DNA of 64,000 bases, from contig OY728130.1 in NCBI GenBank assembly GCA_963277665.1, forward strand, positions 1,363,430,393 to 1,363,494,392, given 5' to 3'. Of this stretch, positions 9,852-23,899 are shown one piece after another. The DNA is from Viscum album (lineage: Eukaryota; Streptophyta; Magnoliopsida; Santalales; Viscaceae). Each line of letters starts with the position of its first letter. The first letter of the stretch is position 1. A program made the translations under genes and the position numbers. The notes beneath the pieces were generated by a model. It ran no database searches. It saw nothing but the letters and a program-made list of their open reading frames with translations, and was not told where the DNA came from.

Positions 9852-12800
9852 TGTAATGCCCCGACCCCAATTACCCAGATTCGGTGCATTATTACATCAC
9901 ATTGGCATGATCACAAAAGATCAAGTCTCAAAAGACCGATTAGTTTAGTATCCTTGGAATCACTAGATACATTCATAAAGGTTACATTACATCATAAAGT
10001 GAAAACTACAAAAATATCTTTTCTCCAAACTCATATACCCTTATACTATCCCAACAGGTCATTCATAAAATACTTCTTCACATCCTGGGAAAAATAAAAC
10101 ATAGAAATGGGTGAGCTCAGATGCCCAGTAAGGATAAAAATATAGCGGACACTTTCATAAATAAGCATAAACATTTAAGACAATGTATAACTAAAACAAA
10201 ATCCTTTTAATATTGAACTTCAGTATAATATGGTAGAAATAAAATGAAATAATTCCATTTAATTATTCACATGGATATTCTACTAGTCGAATAATCACAT
10301 TCAATATCAATAACCACTTTTATAATGATGGAATGCATAATGCCAGACTATCATAACCACATAGTCAAGGCCTTGTGCCAAGACTACAAATAATATTTTT
10401 TCAAGGCCTTGTGCCAAGACACTAGTTTGTCTCATGAGACCTACCGATGCATCGAGGATCTATAGCGGGCTCCACCCATCACTTATTAAGTCTAATGAAT
10501 TCCTCATACGAATATGTTTAAACATAACATAAACATTCGTATTAAAAATAGCATACGAAATGTCAATAATTTATCCATAAACCATGAATGGTATAAAAAT
10601 AAAAAATGCATAGTCAAACATATCACAAAACCTTCAATACTATATGAAAGTTCTGTATCATAATAAATCAACTTCAAATAAGCTTAAAATCCATCAAAGG
10701 ATGTTGACATAGATGAAATCAAAACTATTTGAGAGAAATACCTCTTTTTTTGAAATCATTTAAAAGTCACATAATTATAAAATAAATCATTTACTTTGAA
10801 AATATTCTTATAAGATTTTAAGGGAAGATTCAACAGTTTTATAATGGTGGAAAATAGCCGCACCCGATGTATAAGTTAAAAAATACATTCTTACCTTAAT
10901 TCTGTCGAAAAGGTTAAAAAGGACCTTGTTTGGAAAATGACAGAAATATTCCTTTATAAACTTCTTATAAAAAAGTAAAACAAGGGTATAAATGACTTTA
11001 AACCATATTATGTAAAGTATTAAGAATGTTTTGAAATACATTTTTAAGAAACATGGATGTGGATGATAAAGAGGTCCTAATAGATAATCACATATAAACA
11101 ACCTCAAATAATGAAGAGATTGTGAAATAAACCCTTAACTTGTACTTTTACTTGGTCAATGGTAGGTTAAACTCCTGTATAATGGTGAAATAATTGTTAT
11201 TAAATTATACAAGAATCATTTAAATTAATATGATATCATATATGATCTTTTAACATTGCTTTGTTAATAATATCTTAGTATTATCGTTGTTTCGGGTGTT
11301 AACTTACCCATTTTATTTTATATTTTTTCTTACATAAGCCATGTTTGTTATGGATAGGTTGTATCTTATTCATATCCAGAATTATATCAAGTCCTTAAAC
11401 ATTATTTTTAATCATTAAATGAGAATTAGACTTGAATGGATACGATGGGGAATGAATCTCATCGCATTCGTGGAGACAGTAGTCCATACGTACGCACGAG
11501 CGACAATATCATTCTTTTGATATTAAAATAATATATAATTGGATGGTATATCATATATACAGAATCATTATCATGTTATATTTATTATTTACATCAATTA
11601 CACATCATTATCATACCCATCCAAATAATAATGTTTTGAATAACAATTACACCACAACGTGGAAACGGTAAGCCGTACGTACGCACATATGGTGACATTT
11701 CATTCAAAGGATGGATAGAATACTGAATATGGTTGTACCATATTTATAATAACATAACAGTATATAGAAGATTCTGGAGTTATTATTTTATAATGGTAAT
11801 AACAAAGAAACAAGAAGTTGAAGAAGAAAGGAACTTGAAAGAGGGTGGTGAAAACATTACCTCTTCTTCGGGTTCTTCCTTTGGATTTGATCAAAAGGGA
11901 TCCTTAGGTTGGCTTTATGATCAAACTAAGGCCTCTAGGTTGAAGTGAGGGAATTTTAGAGAATATTTGGGCAGGGTTTTACTGAACCAAAAGGATTTTA
12001 AGGTGTAAATTAGAGAGAAGGGGGAGTGCCCTTTTATAAGAGGGGTGAGGGGCACCTTTGGAAAAGCTAGAAATATTATTTTATAATAAATTCATATTTG
12101 GTTTATAATGGATCTAAAGTGGATTATTTAAAGATTAAGGTGGGTATGGGTCTAAATCCTTTCAACCAATAGATTTTATACAGGTTTGGGTCACTATATT
12201 AACCTTATCTTTTAGTTTTAACTCTTAGTTAATTAGTTTGACATTTACCATGTCTCTTTGTATTTTTATATTATATGGTGAATAAACTTACTATAAACTC
12301 CCAATCTACACCCAAGTGGTCCATTAATGATACAAATATCATGATATAAGTCCTTTGGCTGAACCTTATATTTTTTGGAATAGAATATCAATTAATAATA
12401 TAATATTTGTTTTAAAAACTCCTTTATGTCAATTTTGACACTATTGGGTATTTTGTTTTTTGATAAATTCACAACAACTTTATTACTTAGAAATAAATTC
12501 ATATAACCCATCCTAATATGTCATATTAACCTATAAATTTAGTTTAATTCATAAAAAGTTTAAAATTAAATTTATTTGGGTATTTATAATATCAATTATC
12601 TTAATCTTTCATTAATACGGTAATTACTGCATCATCATTGTGTCATAAATAAATTAACTTATTTAATGTCTAAAAATTATAAATAAAATAAAATTATGTA
12701 GGATATATTTTTATATTTATAATTAATATTTATAATCTAATTTATCTTATGTATAACCCTATATTAAAAATGTTTTAGTTATTAAACTTTGATTTTATCT

Positions 12801-13585
12801 CTTTTAACTCTTCTTTGAATTAAATAATAATAAATGTCCTAATCTAATACAAGTGGACCTAAATAATAATATTTTATTCATAAGGTTGTTTTTGGTCTAT
12901 ATACACATGTAAAATAGAATTAGGACATGTGTTAGGGTAATATTAATATCATTTTTACCCTTAATTACCCTATTTACTTTTAACCATGGTAAATAAAAGT
13001 AAAATGTTACTATTCACCAAAAATTATTTTCATCTCATTGAATCAAATTTTACTCCATGATATTAACCGTGTCTCTCGGATTTTCGAAATTCCACTCACA
13101 GAAGCGGTAAAATTAAGTTTTATGTGAATTTCCAAATTCTCATAGGAGGTGGGTAAAAGACGGTGAAAAGTTCAATAAAATTTTTATATATCTAATATTA
13201 TTCTAAAATAACTCAAATGAATTAAATTTAACTTATATAGGTATTATGTATCTATTTTGACCTTAATTAAATTTAAATAAAATAAATAATTATTTAAATA
13301 AAAATTCACTTTTAAACTATAACTCTGTGTTTTTTCACTATTCATCAAAATTGAAAGTTTTCAGAAAAATACCAAAAAATAACCCTAGTCTAATTTAGAT
13401 ATTCCGAATCAAAAAATGAAGTTAATTTTGAAAGATAAAGTTTATAAAATTTCAAAAAGTGGGTATTACTATTTATAATGGCTAGTTTGATTGGTTGTGG
13501 TGTGTGTTAGAACTCGAAGTTGCGTACAACACACGCTACAGTATTATTAAAAGAGAATCATACCATGGAATATTATGGAGTTACA
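9852..13585 (-). repeat. E1 5' LTR (right copy)
   Basis: 3,734 bp, the partner of 1121-4840, ending GGAGTTACA. By hand I count about 11 differences in the first ~150 aligned bases, so the insertion is not recent. It keeps the TATA box (12032-12038), both CpG-rich cores (11470-11497 and 11659-11686, several CpGs changed to TpG or CpA), the direct repeats (10364-10384, 10400-10420) and the TGTCAA/TTGACA palindrome (12427-12440). As the 5' LTR it would have supplied the promoter. Confidence 0.92.
12032..12038 (-). promoter_or_regulatory. E1 5' LTR TATA box
   Basis: Same context as at 3300 (CTCTTATAAAAGGGCACTCC on the minus strand). This copy is in the 5' LTR and would drive the genomic RNA; start expected near 12000. 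Confidence 0.7.
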
Positions 13586-15314
13586 AATTAAAACCTCTCA
13601 TTCAAATAGATTCAAGTACCCATTTAAATATCCTTTTGACTTAGATTTTCTAAATGATATATTTAAATTATCTCATCATCTTCTCAATGAAATCCACACT
13701 ATTAAAAATATTTTAAATCTACCTCTTTTTGTGTATGTCACTACAATGTAGAACACTATAATCTTACACTATGAATATAATTATCAATGAAAATTCACCA
13801 TGACATGTTCTATTATTTGTAAATACCCATGATTATCTTCCAACATTAAGGGATTATTAAAATGTTCTCCATGAGTAGACCATGATATTTTTAAATTCAG
13901 TATTTCACATAGGTAAATATTTTTCTGAAATTATTCCAACCACAATGTAAACAAGTCACTATTTCTAATAGAAGAACATTTTATATGAAAAACTCAATGA
14001 AATTACTAGATCAATGTTCTCTTTCCAATTTCTGATTCAGTATCAAAACACCCAACTCGTGAAGTTATCATTATGAACAAAACATCCACTAAAAGTTCGG
14101 TATGAAATATTATTGTCATCACCACATAGTAACCAAAAATCACATTATGGTTTGGATAACTTAATCTTAATTTTTTTGATTATAGATTATGGAATAAATA
14201 GTTCTAATAGATTATTTATCCACATATAATCCCAAAATAACATGTTTAGCTCATGACATGAAGGAATATTGAACTCCAACTTCACCACTGGTTCCCCCAT
14301 CTCATCTTGGATAAAAATTGACTTAGATATCATTATTATTTTGAATCCATTATGAAAATTTCACAAATTATCATAAGATTTATTTCATTTCTTTCATAAT
14401 CCAAACTTCTAGAAACCTTACATTTAATTATTCTCTTTCATAGATTTTCTAATTCATGATATTCACACTAACTAAATGATGTACACATAGAAAAATTATG
14501 ATTATATAGGTAAAGGATGATGTTTACTCATATCAATTATCATATATACATAGACCCTATATACTTTGAGATTATGGGTTCACATCATTAGATTTATGCT
14601 TACACATAGAATAATGAAGTGTACATAGAGGAGTTCCTATTTACTCAATGGATAATGATGTATACACATCCCTTGGATGTTGGTTACACACATTAGAATC
14701 ACCTTATGAACCTACGTGGTCCTTTGGAAATGATTTTTACATAGATATAGGGTATTTAACCTTTTTTTTCTAGGGAATAGGATAATAATAACATAGATTC
14801 TAAGACTTATCCATTTTTTGGGTTTTAGCACATGAAATTTTTGAATTATCCAAAAAATTTTAGAATTAATTCAAATCAATACCGACCATATCAAATCAAA
14901 TCCAGTATTATTGAATCTTTATCTACGAGTGTATTAACTCTAAATCCATGATCCAATATGAAATTCACACCTTGAATGGTTTCTTTACTGATTTTACTAG
15001 TTTAGGATCTCTCTACTAGCTGGATACTTCCAAAACACTCACCAACTATTATAAAAAGTACTTAAAAACCTTAGTATATGTATTTGAGATTAAAATAATC
15101 TCTCCAATAAATACATAAAATAAGTTTTTATTTTAATATGTCCAAATTAGTTCTATAAGAAACAACTATATTTCCTTTTCTATTTTTGATGGTGGTACCT
15201 CATCTTGGCCTTCCTCTTATGCACCAAATACATATTGGAAGCTTCATCCTTATAGAAACGACCTCACTTATTGACAAAAAATACAATCTTATGCATGCAC
15301 ACTTCAAAAATAGT

Positions 15315-15349
<35 letters not shown>

Positions 15350-18300
15350 ACACAAAATATTAACAAAAACTAAAAAATTTTATGATATGAACTATTTTTT
15401 CCACTTGGTTAACCGAGCCATCAACTCACTACCAATGTAACCACTTAACAAAAGGTTAAATATAGACCGTTGACATAACTCATTCAAGTTATAGTGTAAG
15501 GAGATGGTATCACATTTTATAATATAATAAAATATTAAAAATCACAGGCTTAAATTTAAAACATAAAAATCTATAATGGATTGGTATAAGAATCAATTAA
15601 TATTAAAATAATATTTTTAAAACATCATTAATTTAAATTCAAGTATGACTTACCTAACATGGATTAACCCATAAAATTTTACATATAATGGAATCCATGT
15701 AACATATGAAAGCAATTGAAATGTGAACAATATACTTGGGGACATAGTTACCACTAAGGAATACATGATCATGATTTAAATTTATAAAAAATCATAGCCT
15801 AGTAATGAAAAATGTTTTAATCACTTAATAGATGAATTAAAATACAAAATTTTATGTGAAAAAATTTGGACATGGATATATAAGACAATGATAAAAAACA
15901 ATCACTAGAATTATTATTAATTCTTATTCAATTAAAACTCAAATTTAGCGTTTAAAGACTTGGAAAGAGTATATTTAACAAAAAAACAAACACCAAAGCT
16001 TACAAGGGAGTTAAAAATAAATCAAATCCAACCCATAGTTCAAATGAAAATCATTTAAAAAAAGTAATTTATCATTCCAAAATAACATTAAAATATATAT
16101 CATTCATATTATTGAAAACATAGTTTGTACTTTATTATCATTAATTTAAAGAAACAAGTGGCTTTAATGTTTCAGGCATATCCTAAAATATTACTTGAAA
16201 GGTTGAGACCACCTACTATAATCATAAATGAGATTTACCAATTCCATTGATCTCTAAATAATATTAAAATAAATATCAAAAACACCTAATATCCATCACC
16301 AAGGTTCCATAAGAAAATAATCCCCTAATAAATACCCACCATAATCAAAGGATCACTAAACCTAAGGAAAACCCAGGTTGATAACTCTTAAAATTCATAT
16401 AATATCATTAACATCAAAATAACTAATTAAAACATACTAATAATATCCCAACCTCACACATAAACCAACATATCCCTTGAATAATTCTCACCTAAATATC
16501 TTCATAACAAAATAATGATAAACAAAAGTAAATTAAACCATATGAGATTCCTTTAAGAAATAGAGAAGGAATCCCTAGGCTAAGATGTAATTTTACCATG
16601 CCTATATGAACTAACACATTAAAATAACCAACTTATATGGAGGAAAACTTAGAAAAAAGAAATAGAAAATGTTAAATAGATGAGAGGGATAAGGTTTACC
16701 ACGAATCATTGGAAAAAATTCCCCTTGAAACACCCTTGGACCATGAGGGTTAAGGTGGGGAAGAAGAAAAAGACTTAAAGGGAACAAGGGAGGAGCTATC
16801 ATCTAGAAGAAAGAAATGAGGTTTGAAGGAACCACTTAGGGGGATAAAATGAATAATGTGAAATAAAAAAATACCTCTCTTTTAAAAAATAGGGCATTTA
16901 CCTAACAAGTACCTATTAATTGGAAATTGGGTACCCATTGGTCCCTCCAGTACCATCTTCTCACTGTCTGGCCTCTTTGGTTACTCAGTTAAACTCGTTG
17001 TTCTAAATTGTAGTCAATACTACCTATAAACCATTCTATAACTCCCAAAACTCCTAAAAAATTCCAAACCATATCAAAAAAAAAATGAAATATTCTATAC
17101 TTAAACTTCATAATCCAATAATGAATTAAAAAAATACTACTCATCCCAAAAAAAATAAAATAAACCCACTCTCCAATCACTTAAATTCCATAATTAAAAA
17201 AATTTCACCTTTAATTTAATACACTAGGACACAAATATTTACAACTTACCTACCATAATAATTTTCATCCTCAAAAATATGAATAGACTGTCCACCTGAA
17301 TTTCCCAATCTTAAATAACCACCACTTTATAGAATCCTCTATAATACATAACCCAAAACACACACCATGCTTTCGATTCACAAACCCAAATTTCAATTCA
17401 AATCACCCAAAGGAATAAACTCATACTACCCATAAGGTATACCAACCAATGACACACCCACATGTATCTCAAGTAAATAGAAATTACTAAATATAGGAAA
17501 CTATTATTACTAAAAGATATACTAACCATAAAGAACCAACAAACACTCTAAGAATTTTCCCAAGTACCAATGTCAAATATTCAAAAATCTACATTACCAA
17601 GAAATACCATAGAACATATAACAAAGAAAAAAAATATCGATAAAAATCAAAACAGTATCAACCAAACTATGATTATTCCTATAATACTCTCCACTATAAA
17701 TATTAATCAGGATTTAACTATGACTGTCCTGACATTGAATTCTAGTTTATTAAAGATACACACCCATAAAAAATGTTTTCACATAAAATTAGTTCTCATT
17801 TCAAAATCCTAAGTCAGATATATTTCTAAAAACATCTAACTTTATAAATTCATCTCATATGAAACTTCCAATTCAAAATAAGAATTTTTGATTTATCAAT
17901 TATGTTTATATTTTTTATAGTTACCCAAATAGATTATTGGTAAGTCTTACTCAAAAATTTTATGTCAAATAATTTTAAAAAATAATAAATTTTAAAAAAT
18001 TAGATCATTTCACCATTTAATTTAAAAGAATAATTTTAAGATTTTACATTACAAAAAGAAACTATTTCCAAATATCCATCAATTTTCAAAACCACTTCCC
18101 ATTAATATCATGGGCTTGGAAAATAGTTTTTTTATTTGGTTTGAAATACTAATAAGTCTCATATACTAAACATATATAATGAAACACACATATATCAAAG
18201 AGAAATAACTCAGAAACAATAAGTATCATGCTTAGTAGCATAATAATAATTAAGAGACAAGATGCATGATCAATAATTATATCCATATAACAATTCTATG

Positions 18301-18644
18301 ATACATTATAAAAAATAGAGTAGATTATCAATATTAACAAAGGAATATATGATATAAATTTTATTTAATTAGATAAAAACTAATAAGGTATACAGGAAAT
18401 AACAATTTAATTTATTAGTCACCAATTAATTAATTTCATTCACATACATGAGTTATAATATAAATAGGATACACATGTACTAATATGATACAAAACCAAT
18501 GATGTATAGAATAATGTAAGAAGTGGGTCTTCACCAAACTCTATAAAATCCTTCCAAAGTTTTCCTCAATTCTATCTTAAGAAACCTAAGAAGCTTTCTC
18601 ACTCATGCTTACAATGATTCGACCAAACACTAGGACATCCTTGG
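13586..18644. other. Gene-free AT-rich segment between E1 and C1
   Basis: About 5 kb with no coding domain I can recognise; minus-strand frames at 16611-16802 and 16989-17180 and the plus-strand frame at 17570-17812 show no motif. A G/A-rich minus-strand-like leader patch at 16640-16880 and a plus-strand TATA-like CTCTATAAAATCC near 18538-18550 look like pieces of old LTRs, without a partner in the window. By position it should include internal sequence of X, because C1 separates 18644 from the X primer site, but I could not match it to a Ty3 domain. Confidence 0.35.
15319..15346. repeat. (TA)14 microsatellite
   Basis: Twenty-eight bases of uninterrupted TA dinucleotide. Confidence 0.95.
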
Positions 18645-20323
18645 TGTTGGAGAAAATTCCATTGAAGGATTGTGTATGTTGTGTTTGTTGACAAAGTGAA
18701 TAAGGGAGAATATTCAATGAATTATTCACATGAATACTTCATATCCTTGTTGGTTGTACTAAAAATGAAGGCCAACCATATATAGAAATCCATGCTGGAT
18801 CAACCCTGCATATATGGTAGAAAGCTCAACCATGTAGGGGAACTAACCTGACTAGCTAGCAAGGATGACACCAGAGGATAAGAAATAATGCACACAGGTT
18901 GGAGTGAAAATGGAATCAATAGTGGTCTACATCATAGGTTTGATAATGTGGAATAATTGGTCCATGAAATAGGGTGGAACTGTGGAGAAGTCTGGGATTA
19001 GACCCCATTACTCTCATTTGGTGAGTCAGGGGAATGAATATGTTTATATTCTATGGGTTTTACAAAAGTAAGTCCAATTTGAGAATTGAGGTTTTCAGGA
19101 TACACCACAGCCAAGATAGCCATGGAATAGAGTGGGCTTCATTGGTTTTTTGGTCCACTGGAGTTTTTAGGGTTCCCATGCCACAACACTCATGGCTACT
19201 CTGCAATACTCTTAGAGAGAAAGGTTTCCATACTACAACTAGGAATTTTAATGTGGAGTGTTATATTTTGTAAGAAGTAAGGAATTCATATTTATCAGTC
19301 TTATAGGGGTACATGACATAGTAATAAAGGCTACACCATAGTTCCCATGGACAGGAAGGATTACACATCACATCCAGTTGTTAGATGTGGATATTATTCA
19401 TGAAATCATGTGAAAGAGTTATATGTGAGTAAAGTGGATCTGGTCAAATGGAAGGCTTCATGCCACATAACTATTGTCCATACCGTAGGAAGAATGGTTA
19501 CGCTACAGTGCAAAGGTCCATGCCATAGTATATGTTAAATGAGTAATAATCCACTATATAATTTATATCCATGCCACAACTAAGTGTTGACTGTTTTAAG
19601 TCTAGTGAGAGTTATGGGTGAAAATTCTCAATGATATATATGAATTTTTTGATGCATGAGAATGAAAATAAATATAGGGGACACTTGGCACAATAATGTA
19701 GAGATATTAATCAATCCAAACCATTGAATTAATATGAAAAGAAAAATAAAACTACTATGAAACCAAAAAGAGAAAAATATAGAGGTAGATACAGAGAGTT
19801 TTGTTGGACTAGATTTCCATAGTAATTCATCAAGATCTAATTCGAAAGTTGTAAGGTCCAAGAATGTGTCCCTTCAGAAGTCTCATACTCACTGAAAATT
19901 GATACTTTTTTTTGAATGGAAACCTCAATGTGGGTGTATATTCACATAATCCTTAAGCGAAGGAGGACTCAATAGACGAAGCAGTGAGTTCCTCATTAAA
20001 GGATAATAGCATGTTCTTAATTTTTTCATGGTAGTGAACTTGGAGTTTCAGTGAAACCACTTCAAATTATACTATAATGTAGTGACGTTTTTTGAAAATT
20101 TGTTGCATAGGTTCATTTTTCTGCATACTCCATGAACATATCTTAGTTTAGGTGAACCAAGTAAAATATCTTGTCATTTACTGCTTTAATTTCTCATTGA
20201 GGGTAAAGATAGAGATAATTAGATGTTTTAATCAAAGTGAGAGAAAAAATTTCTCATTTAAGAAAGAATTTATGATACCTTGATTCACCCCTATTATGTT
20301 GTTATCATATATAGGATTCTAAT
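18645..20323 (+). repeat. C1 5' LTR
   Basis: About 1,679 bp, starting TGTTGGAGAAAATTCC and aligning with 25849-27536 at both ends (GGATTGTGTRWGTTG near the start; GTTATCATMTATAGRATTCTA at the end). It has many short CCATGCCAYA-like words between 19090 and 19580. A TATATA at 18779-18784 could be the promoter TATA box. Confidence 0.8.
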
Positions 20324-20325
20324 AA

Positions 20326-20338
20326 ATAGAATCAGAGT
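20326..20338 (+). other. C1 primer binding site
   Basis: TAGAATCAGAGTC two bases inside the 5' LTR resembles the initiator-Met-tRNA primer site TGGTATCAGAGC, with changes in the first half. Confidence 0.65.
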
Positions 20339-20403
20339 CAAGTTTATTCTTTTTCTCTCTTGGAAGTACGGGAACAATTGACAATCATAAATGTGTTCCC
20401 ATA

Positions 20404-21300
20404 TTTGAAGGCAATAATGTATATATATGGAAGATCCAGATGAAACATTATTTAATATCATTAGGCATAGAATTTTACACAATATTTATCTTTGTAATCA
20501 CTACAAATATTGAAAACAGATCCTTGATAGAAATAGATCATTGTGAATTGGATGCAGATTCCAAATCCATAAATTCCTTGGTAAGTGATTTTTCCAATCA
20601 AATATTTATAAAGGTAATTTCCTAAAAAACCTATCATGTTATCTAAGAAAAACTTTTCAATATTTATAAATGGTATTTTAAGTTTTTAGAGGACAAATTA
20701 TAGGTTCTTTGGAATAAGTATAAATATTTTAGAATAGATTCAAATTAAATGATTGATGCCCTTTTCAATTGTCTAAATGTTCTTGTTGAAGATATGTGAG
20801 GTGTTAGTGAGGACCTCAAAGATAAAAATATCATGAATAGAATCATGAGAATCCCCCATACTTATTTCAATGTAAAAACATCAATTATAGAAGACAAGGA
20901 TCTGAAAAATATTTCTCTTGATAACTTACATAACGCTCTTGTGGCTTATGAAATGAGAAACGAAGGAAATGAATTAAGAATAAAGGAAAATACTTAGGAT
21001 TTATCCTTTAATTCCATGAATAATCTCTTAATAATAGAAAATCTAGGAGTTTTTGAAGTTTATGGGGTTATGCAATTTTGTCCTCTAATCTTAAAATAGG
21101 AATAGGTAGGTTTAAGGTTAAGCTTCCCCTTACCAGTTTCAAGTGTGGAAAGGTGGGAAATATTGTTGAAATATGTATAAAAAACATTCAAGAATGTTAT
21201 TGTGAAGATCAAACACTAAATAATATAAAAAATATGGTTAAAATAATTCTCAATGGAGGACCTTAAAAATAATAAATATTCTTTCCAATAATAACAAGGT
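20404..21300 (+). pseudogene. gag: C1 gag, broken
   Basis: The start of the capsid-like domain is recognisable as FEGNNVYIWK at about 20404, followed by MKHYLISLG, the usual opening of plant copia Gag. The end of that domain, LDNLHNALVAYEMR, lies near 20915-20955. A nucleocapsid zinc knuckle near 21137-21178 (FKCGKVGNIVEIC) has the first Cys replaced by Ser and the His by Asn. Several stops and at least one frame change separate these pieces. Confidence 0.72.
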
Positions 21301-22380
21301 CTTAGGGAAAGTGAAGTAAAAGAATTTTAAAGCTGAAAAGATAAAGGTGTGTTGATGGTTATTAAAAATAAATTGAGAAATGATTACTGTGATGATTAGA
21401 ATAAAAAAAATATTAGAAGGGTCGTATTAAAGGAAGAACTTAAGGAATCCCTTAAAGAAATTTTTTGTGTAGAGAGTGAATTTTAATAAGGACAATTCAG
21501 TTGTATGGAATTCCAAAATATACATGGAAAAAAGAAGAAAAGTTAGAGATAAAATTCGAAATTAAAAATCTAAGATCTAGAAGTTTATAAAATTAAGGGA
21601 AATAAGTTGAAATAAAGATAAAAATTGAATAACAAACTCAATTAATTGATGGTTTGGATAAAAATATCCATTCCAAGATGAATATAATTGAATATCTAGA
21701 AGAAGAATTTATGAATTGGCATCAGAAGTGTGAAGATAAAGAATGATTATTAACACCCAGAATGATGACAAAAAATAAATAGGAATAATTATCTAGTCAA
21801 TTCAAAGGAATTCCCAAGGATTAAATCATGAAAATTAATCAATTTTAGTAGTTCAAAAATAGATAAAAATCTGTGATTGTTTCAAAACCTCAAGCTCTGA
21901 ATACTTAGATGAATATTTATCTTTGAAACATTGGAAATGAAACTAAACATGTGGCCAATAAAAATTCAATTTTTTCAAGAGTTAGATATTTTTTCTATAG
22001 AATTTTGGGACATAATTACCATGTGTTCTATATTTCAATGATGTCATTTTAGAAGAAACATCAATTCAAACAAGCAAGAAAAATAACTAATCATTCTTTT
22101 AATTTTAATGTATATTGTTTTTATTGTGAAGGATTTAATAATAAGGAAATAAATTTCACTTCAAGAATAAAATAAAGATAATCTTGAATGTGTCAATGTG
22201 GAATAGGGTATAGGACATAATGTTCATATAAAAGTAAAGAGACTCATAATGTATTTTCAGTGTTGAAAGGAGAAAAAGAGTTTTTGGAGCTATATTTTGA
22301 GGAGGTACACTCACCACCAACATGGATGATAAAAGGTGGTATAGATAAGAATAATGTTTCTTATTTTTATTTAAGGGAAA
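21300..22380 (+). pseudogene. C1 gag-to-protease spacer, decayed
   Basis: Lys/Glu-rich short frames with many stops and no domain I recognise. Plant SIRE-type elements have a long, poorly conserved Gag C-terminal region here, which is the likely source. Confidence 0.4.
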
Positions 22381-22382
22381 CA

Positions 22383-22640
22383 AACAATTCAATCTCATAG
22401 ATTATGGATAATGAATTCACATCACACATGTCCAGAAATAAAGATCTTATTATTAATATCAAGTACAATAAAGATGATGTCATTAATTTTGGGAATGATG
22501 AGGGTATTATGATTATTGGATCTATTAAGGCTATGATTAGAGGAAGAGATCTTAAGTGAACTGATATTCTACCAATTAATGGTATAATTCACAATCTTCT
22601 TAGTGTCGGTCAATTATGTGACCACATAAATGCAGTGTAA
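22383..22640 (+). pseudogene. C1 protease, inactive
   Basis: The copia protease active-site neighbourhood appears as IMDNEFTSHMSRNK from about 22405; the catalytic Asp-Ser-Gly triad now reads Asp-Asn-Glu. Downstream, NGIIHNLLSVGQLCDH near 22577-22625 is the conserved end of this domain. Stops lie between. Confidence 0.7.
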
Positions 22641-23640
22641 TTCTGACAAAAAGCATGTACCTTCAAAGATAAATATAGTTCACTTATTCTCTATAGAATA
22701 AGACTAAGGGAAATACATACCTTTTTAGAGAGTAAAATTCTATATACCATCCAAAGAAGAGGAGAATAGGTTATGGCATAGAAGACTTGGCCATTTGATC
22801 TAAACATCTCTAGAGAGGCTGTTAAAGTGAAATGAAGCATGTGATATTCCTCATCTCACATATGATCACACTGATATATGTGATTCATGTAAAGAGGGGA
22901 AGATTATTCAAAAGTTTTACAAGCCAAAGAAGGATAAATCTTCAAGGTTACTTGAGCTTGTGAATGGGGATATTTGTGTTCCAATCATACCCAAATCCAT
23001 AGATAGAAATAGGTATTATGTAATTTTTATAGATGATTATAGTAAAATGGAATGGATTATGTCCATAAAACACAACACTGAGGTATATAGATGTATCAAT
23101 CTCTATCATAGGAGAGTTGAAAATATAATTGGTGTAAATATTTAGAAGTTTCTAACTGAAAATGGGACCAGATTTAAAAATTATATGATTAAATAATATT
23201 TGTAAAATCATGGAATTCAAAATAAAGTATCAATTGTAAAAAAATCCTAATAAAATAGGTTTTTGGAAAAAATAAATCATATAATCAACAATATGAGTTT
23301 AATAATGTTGATTGAAAAATATCTTGTGGAAAGATATTGTAAAGAAGTGGTTCATGAAATGGATTTCATATCCAATAGATATTTTCTATGTGATAATGAA
23401 GAGAGAAATCTATATGAAATGTGCTATAGAAAGAATACTATATTCAAATACTTCCAATAGTTTGGAAGTAAATGTTTTATTCTGAACAAGGAAAAGAGCA
23501 TAAAATTTGATGACCTAAGTGATGATAGAAAATTTCTTGGATACTCATCAAAGAGTAAAGATTACAGGTGTTATAATAAGAGGATTTAGAAGATAATAGA
23601 AATAAATGATGTTTTGGTGGTTGAATATGGATAAATAATA
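22640..23640 (+). pseudogene. C1 integrase, broken
   Basis: The GAG-pre-integrase motif WHRRLGHL lies at about 22773-22797, followed by the zinc-finger Cys pair CDSCKEGK near 22880-22903. The catalytic core shows LLELVNGDICVPI (first Asp) and YYVIFIDDYSKMEW (22960-23145), then ENGTRFKNY near 23158. Later fragments (23263-23460 and FGSKCFILNKEKS just after) are the integrase C-terminal part. The Asp of the first catalytic position and of FIDDYS remain; frames are broken by stops at several points. Confidence 0.78.
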
Positions 23641-23899
23641 GTACAAAATGTGAAATTTTATCATGATAACCACCAAATTTCTAAATCTAAGAATAATGGA
23701 GAAGCATAGGGTTTAGGGGGAATTACAAGGAATGAATAGAACTCTAATGAAGAATCATATTATGAATAATTCCCATAAGTTCAAGTAGGTTCACAGAGAA
23801 AAACAATAAGGGTTGAAATAACTTATAGAAAAATTATTAGAGACTAGATATTCCCAGTCTAGACTAGAAGAGTGAATGATCATAATTAGGTATCTTTAT

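Larger units (their letters stand above)
1121..13585 (-). mobile_element. E1: Ty3/gypsy chromovirus-type (Del/Tekay-like) LTR retrotransposon
   Basis: A structurally complete but dead copy of about 12.5 kb. Two ~3.7 kb LTRs bound a ~5.0 kb internal region; LTR ends are TGTAA and TTACA on the plus strand. Read on the minus strand the order is LTR, primer site, gag with zinc knuckles, protease, reverse transcriptase, RNase H, integrase with C-terminal chromodomain-like part, polypurine tract, LTR. This order (integrase last) defines Ty3/gypsy, and the C-terminal chromodomain points to the chromoviruses; long LTRs and the initiator-Met primer site fit Del/Tekay. Apart from one frameshift near 6.7-6.8 kb the whole gag-pol lies in one reading frame broken by single-base stops, so this is the least decayed Ty3 element here. 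It cannot make protein now. Confidence 0.93.

Noticed and set aside
10808..11107. 99-codon minus-strand frame in the E1 5' LTR
   Set aside because: AT-rich chance frame within the LTR; the left LTR does not keep it open.
17570..17812. 80-codon plus-strand frame in the gene-free stretch
   Set aside because: Low-complexity Asn/Ile/Thr/Lys composition, no recognisable family.
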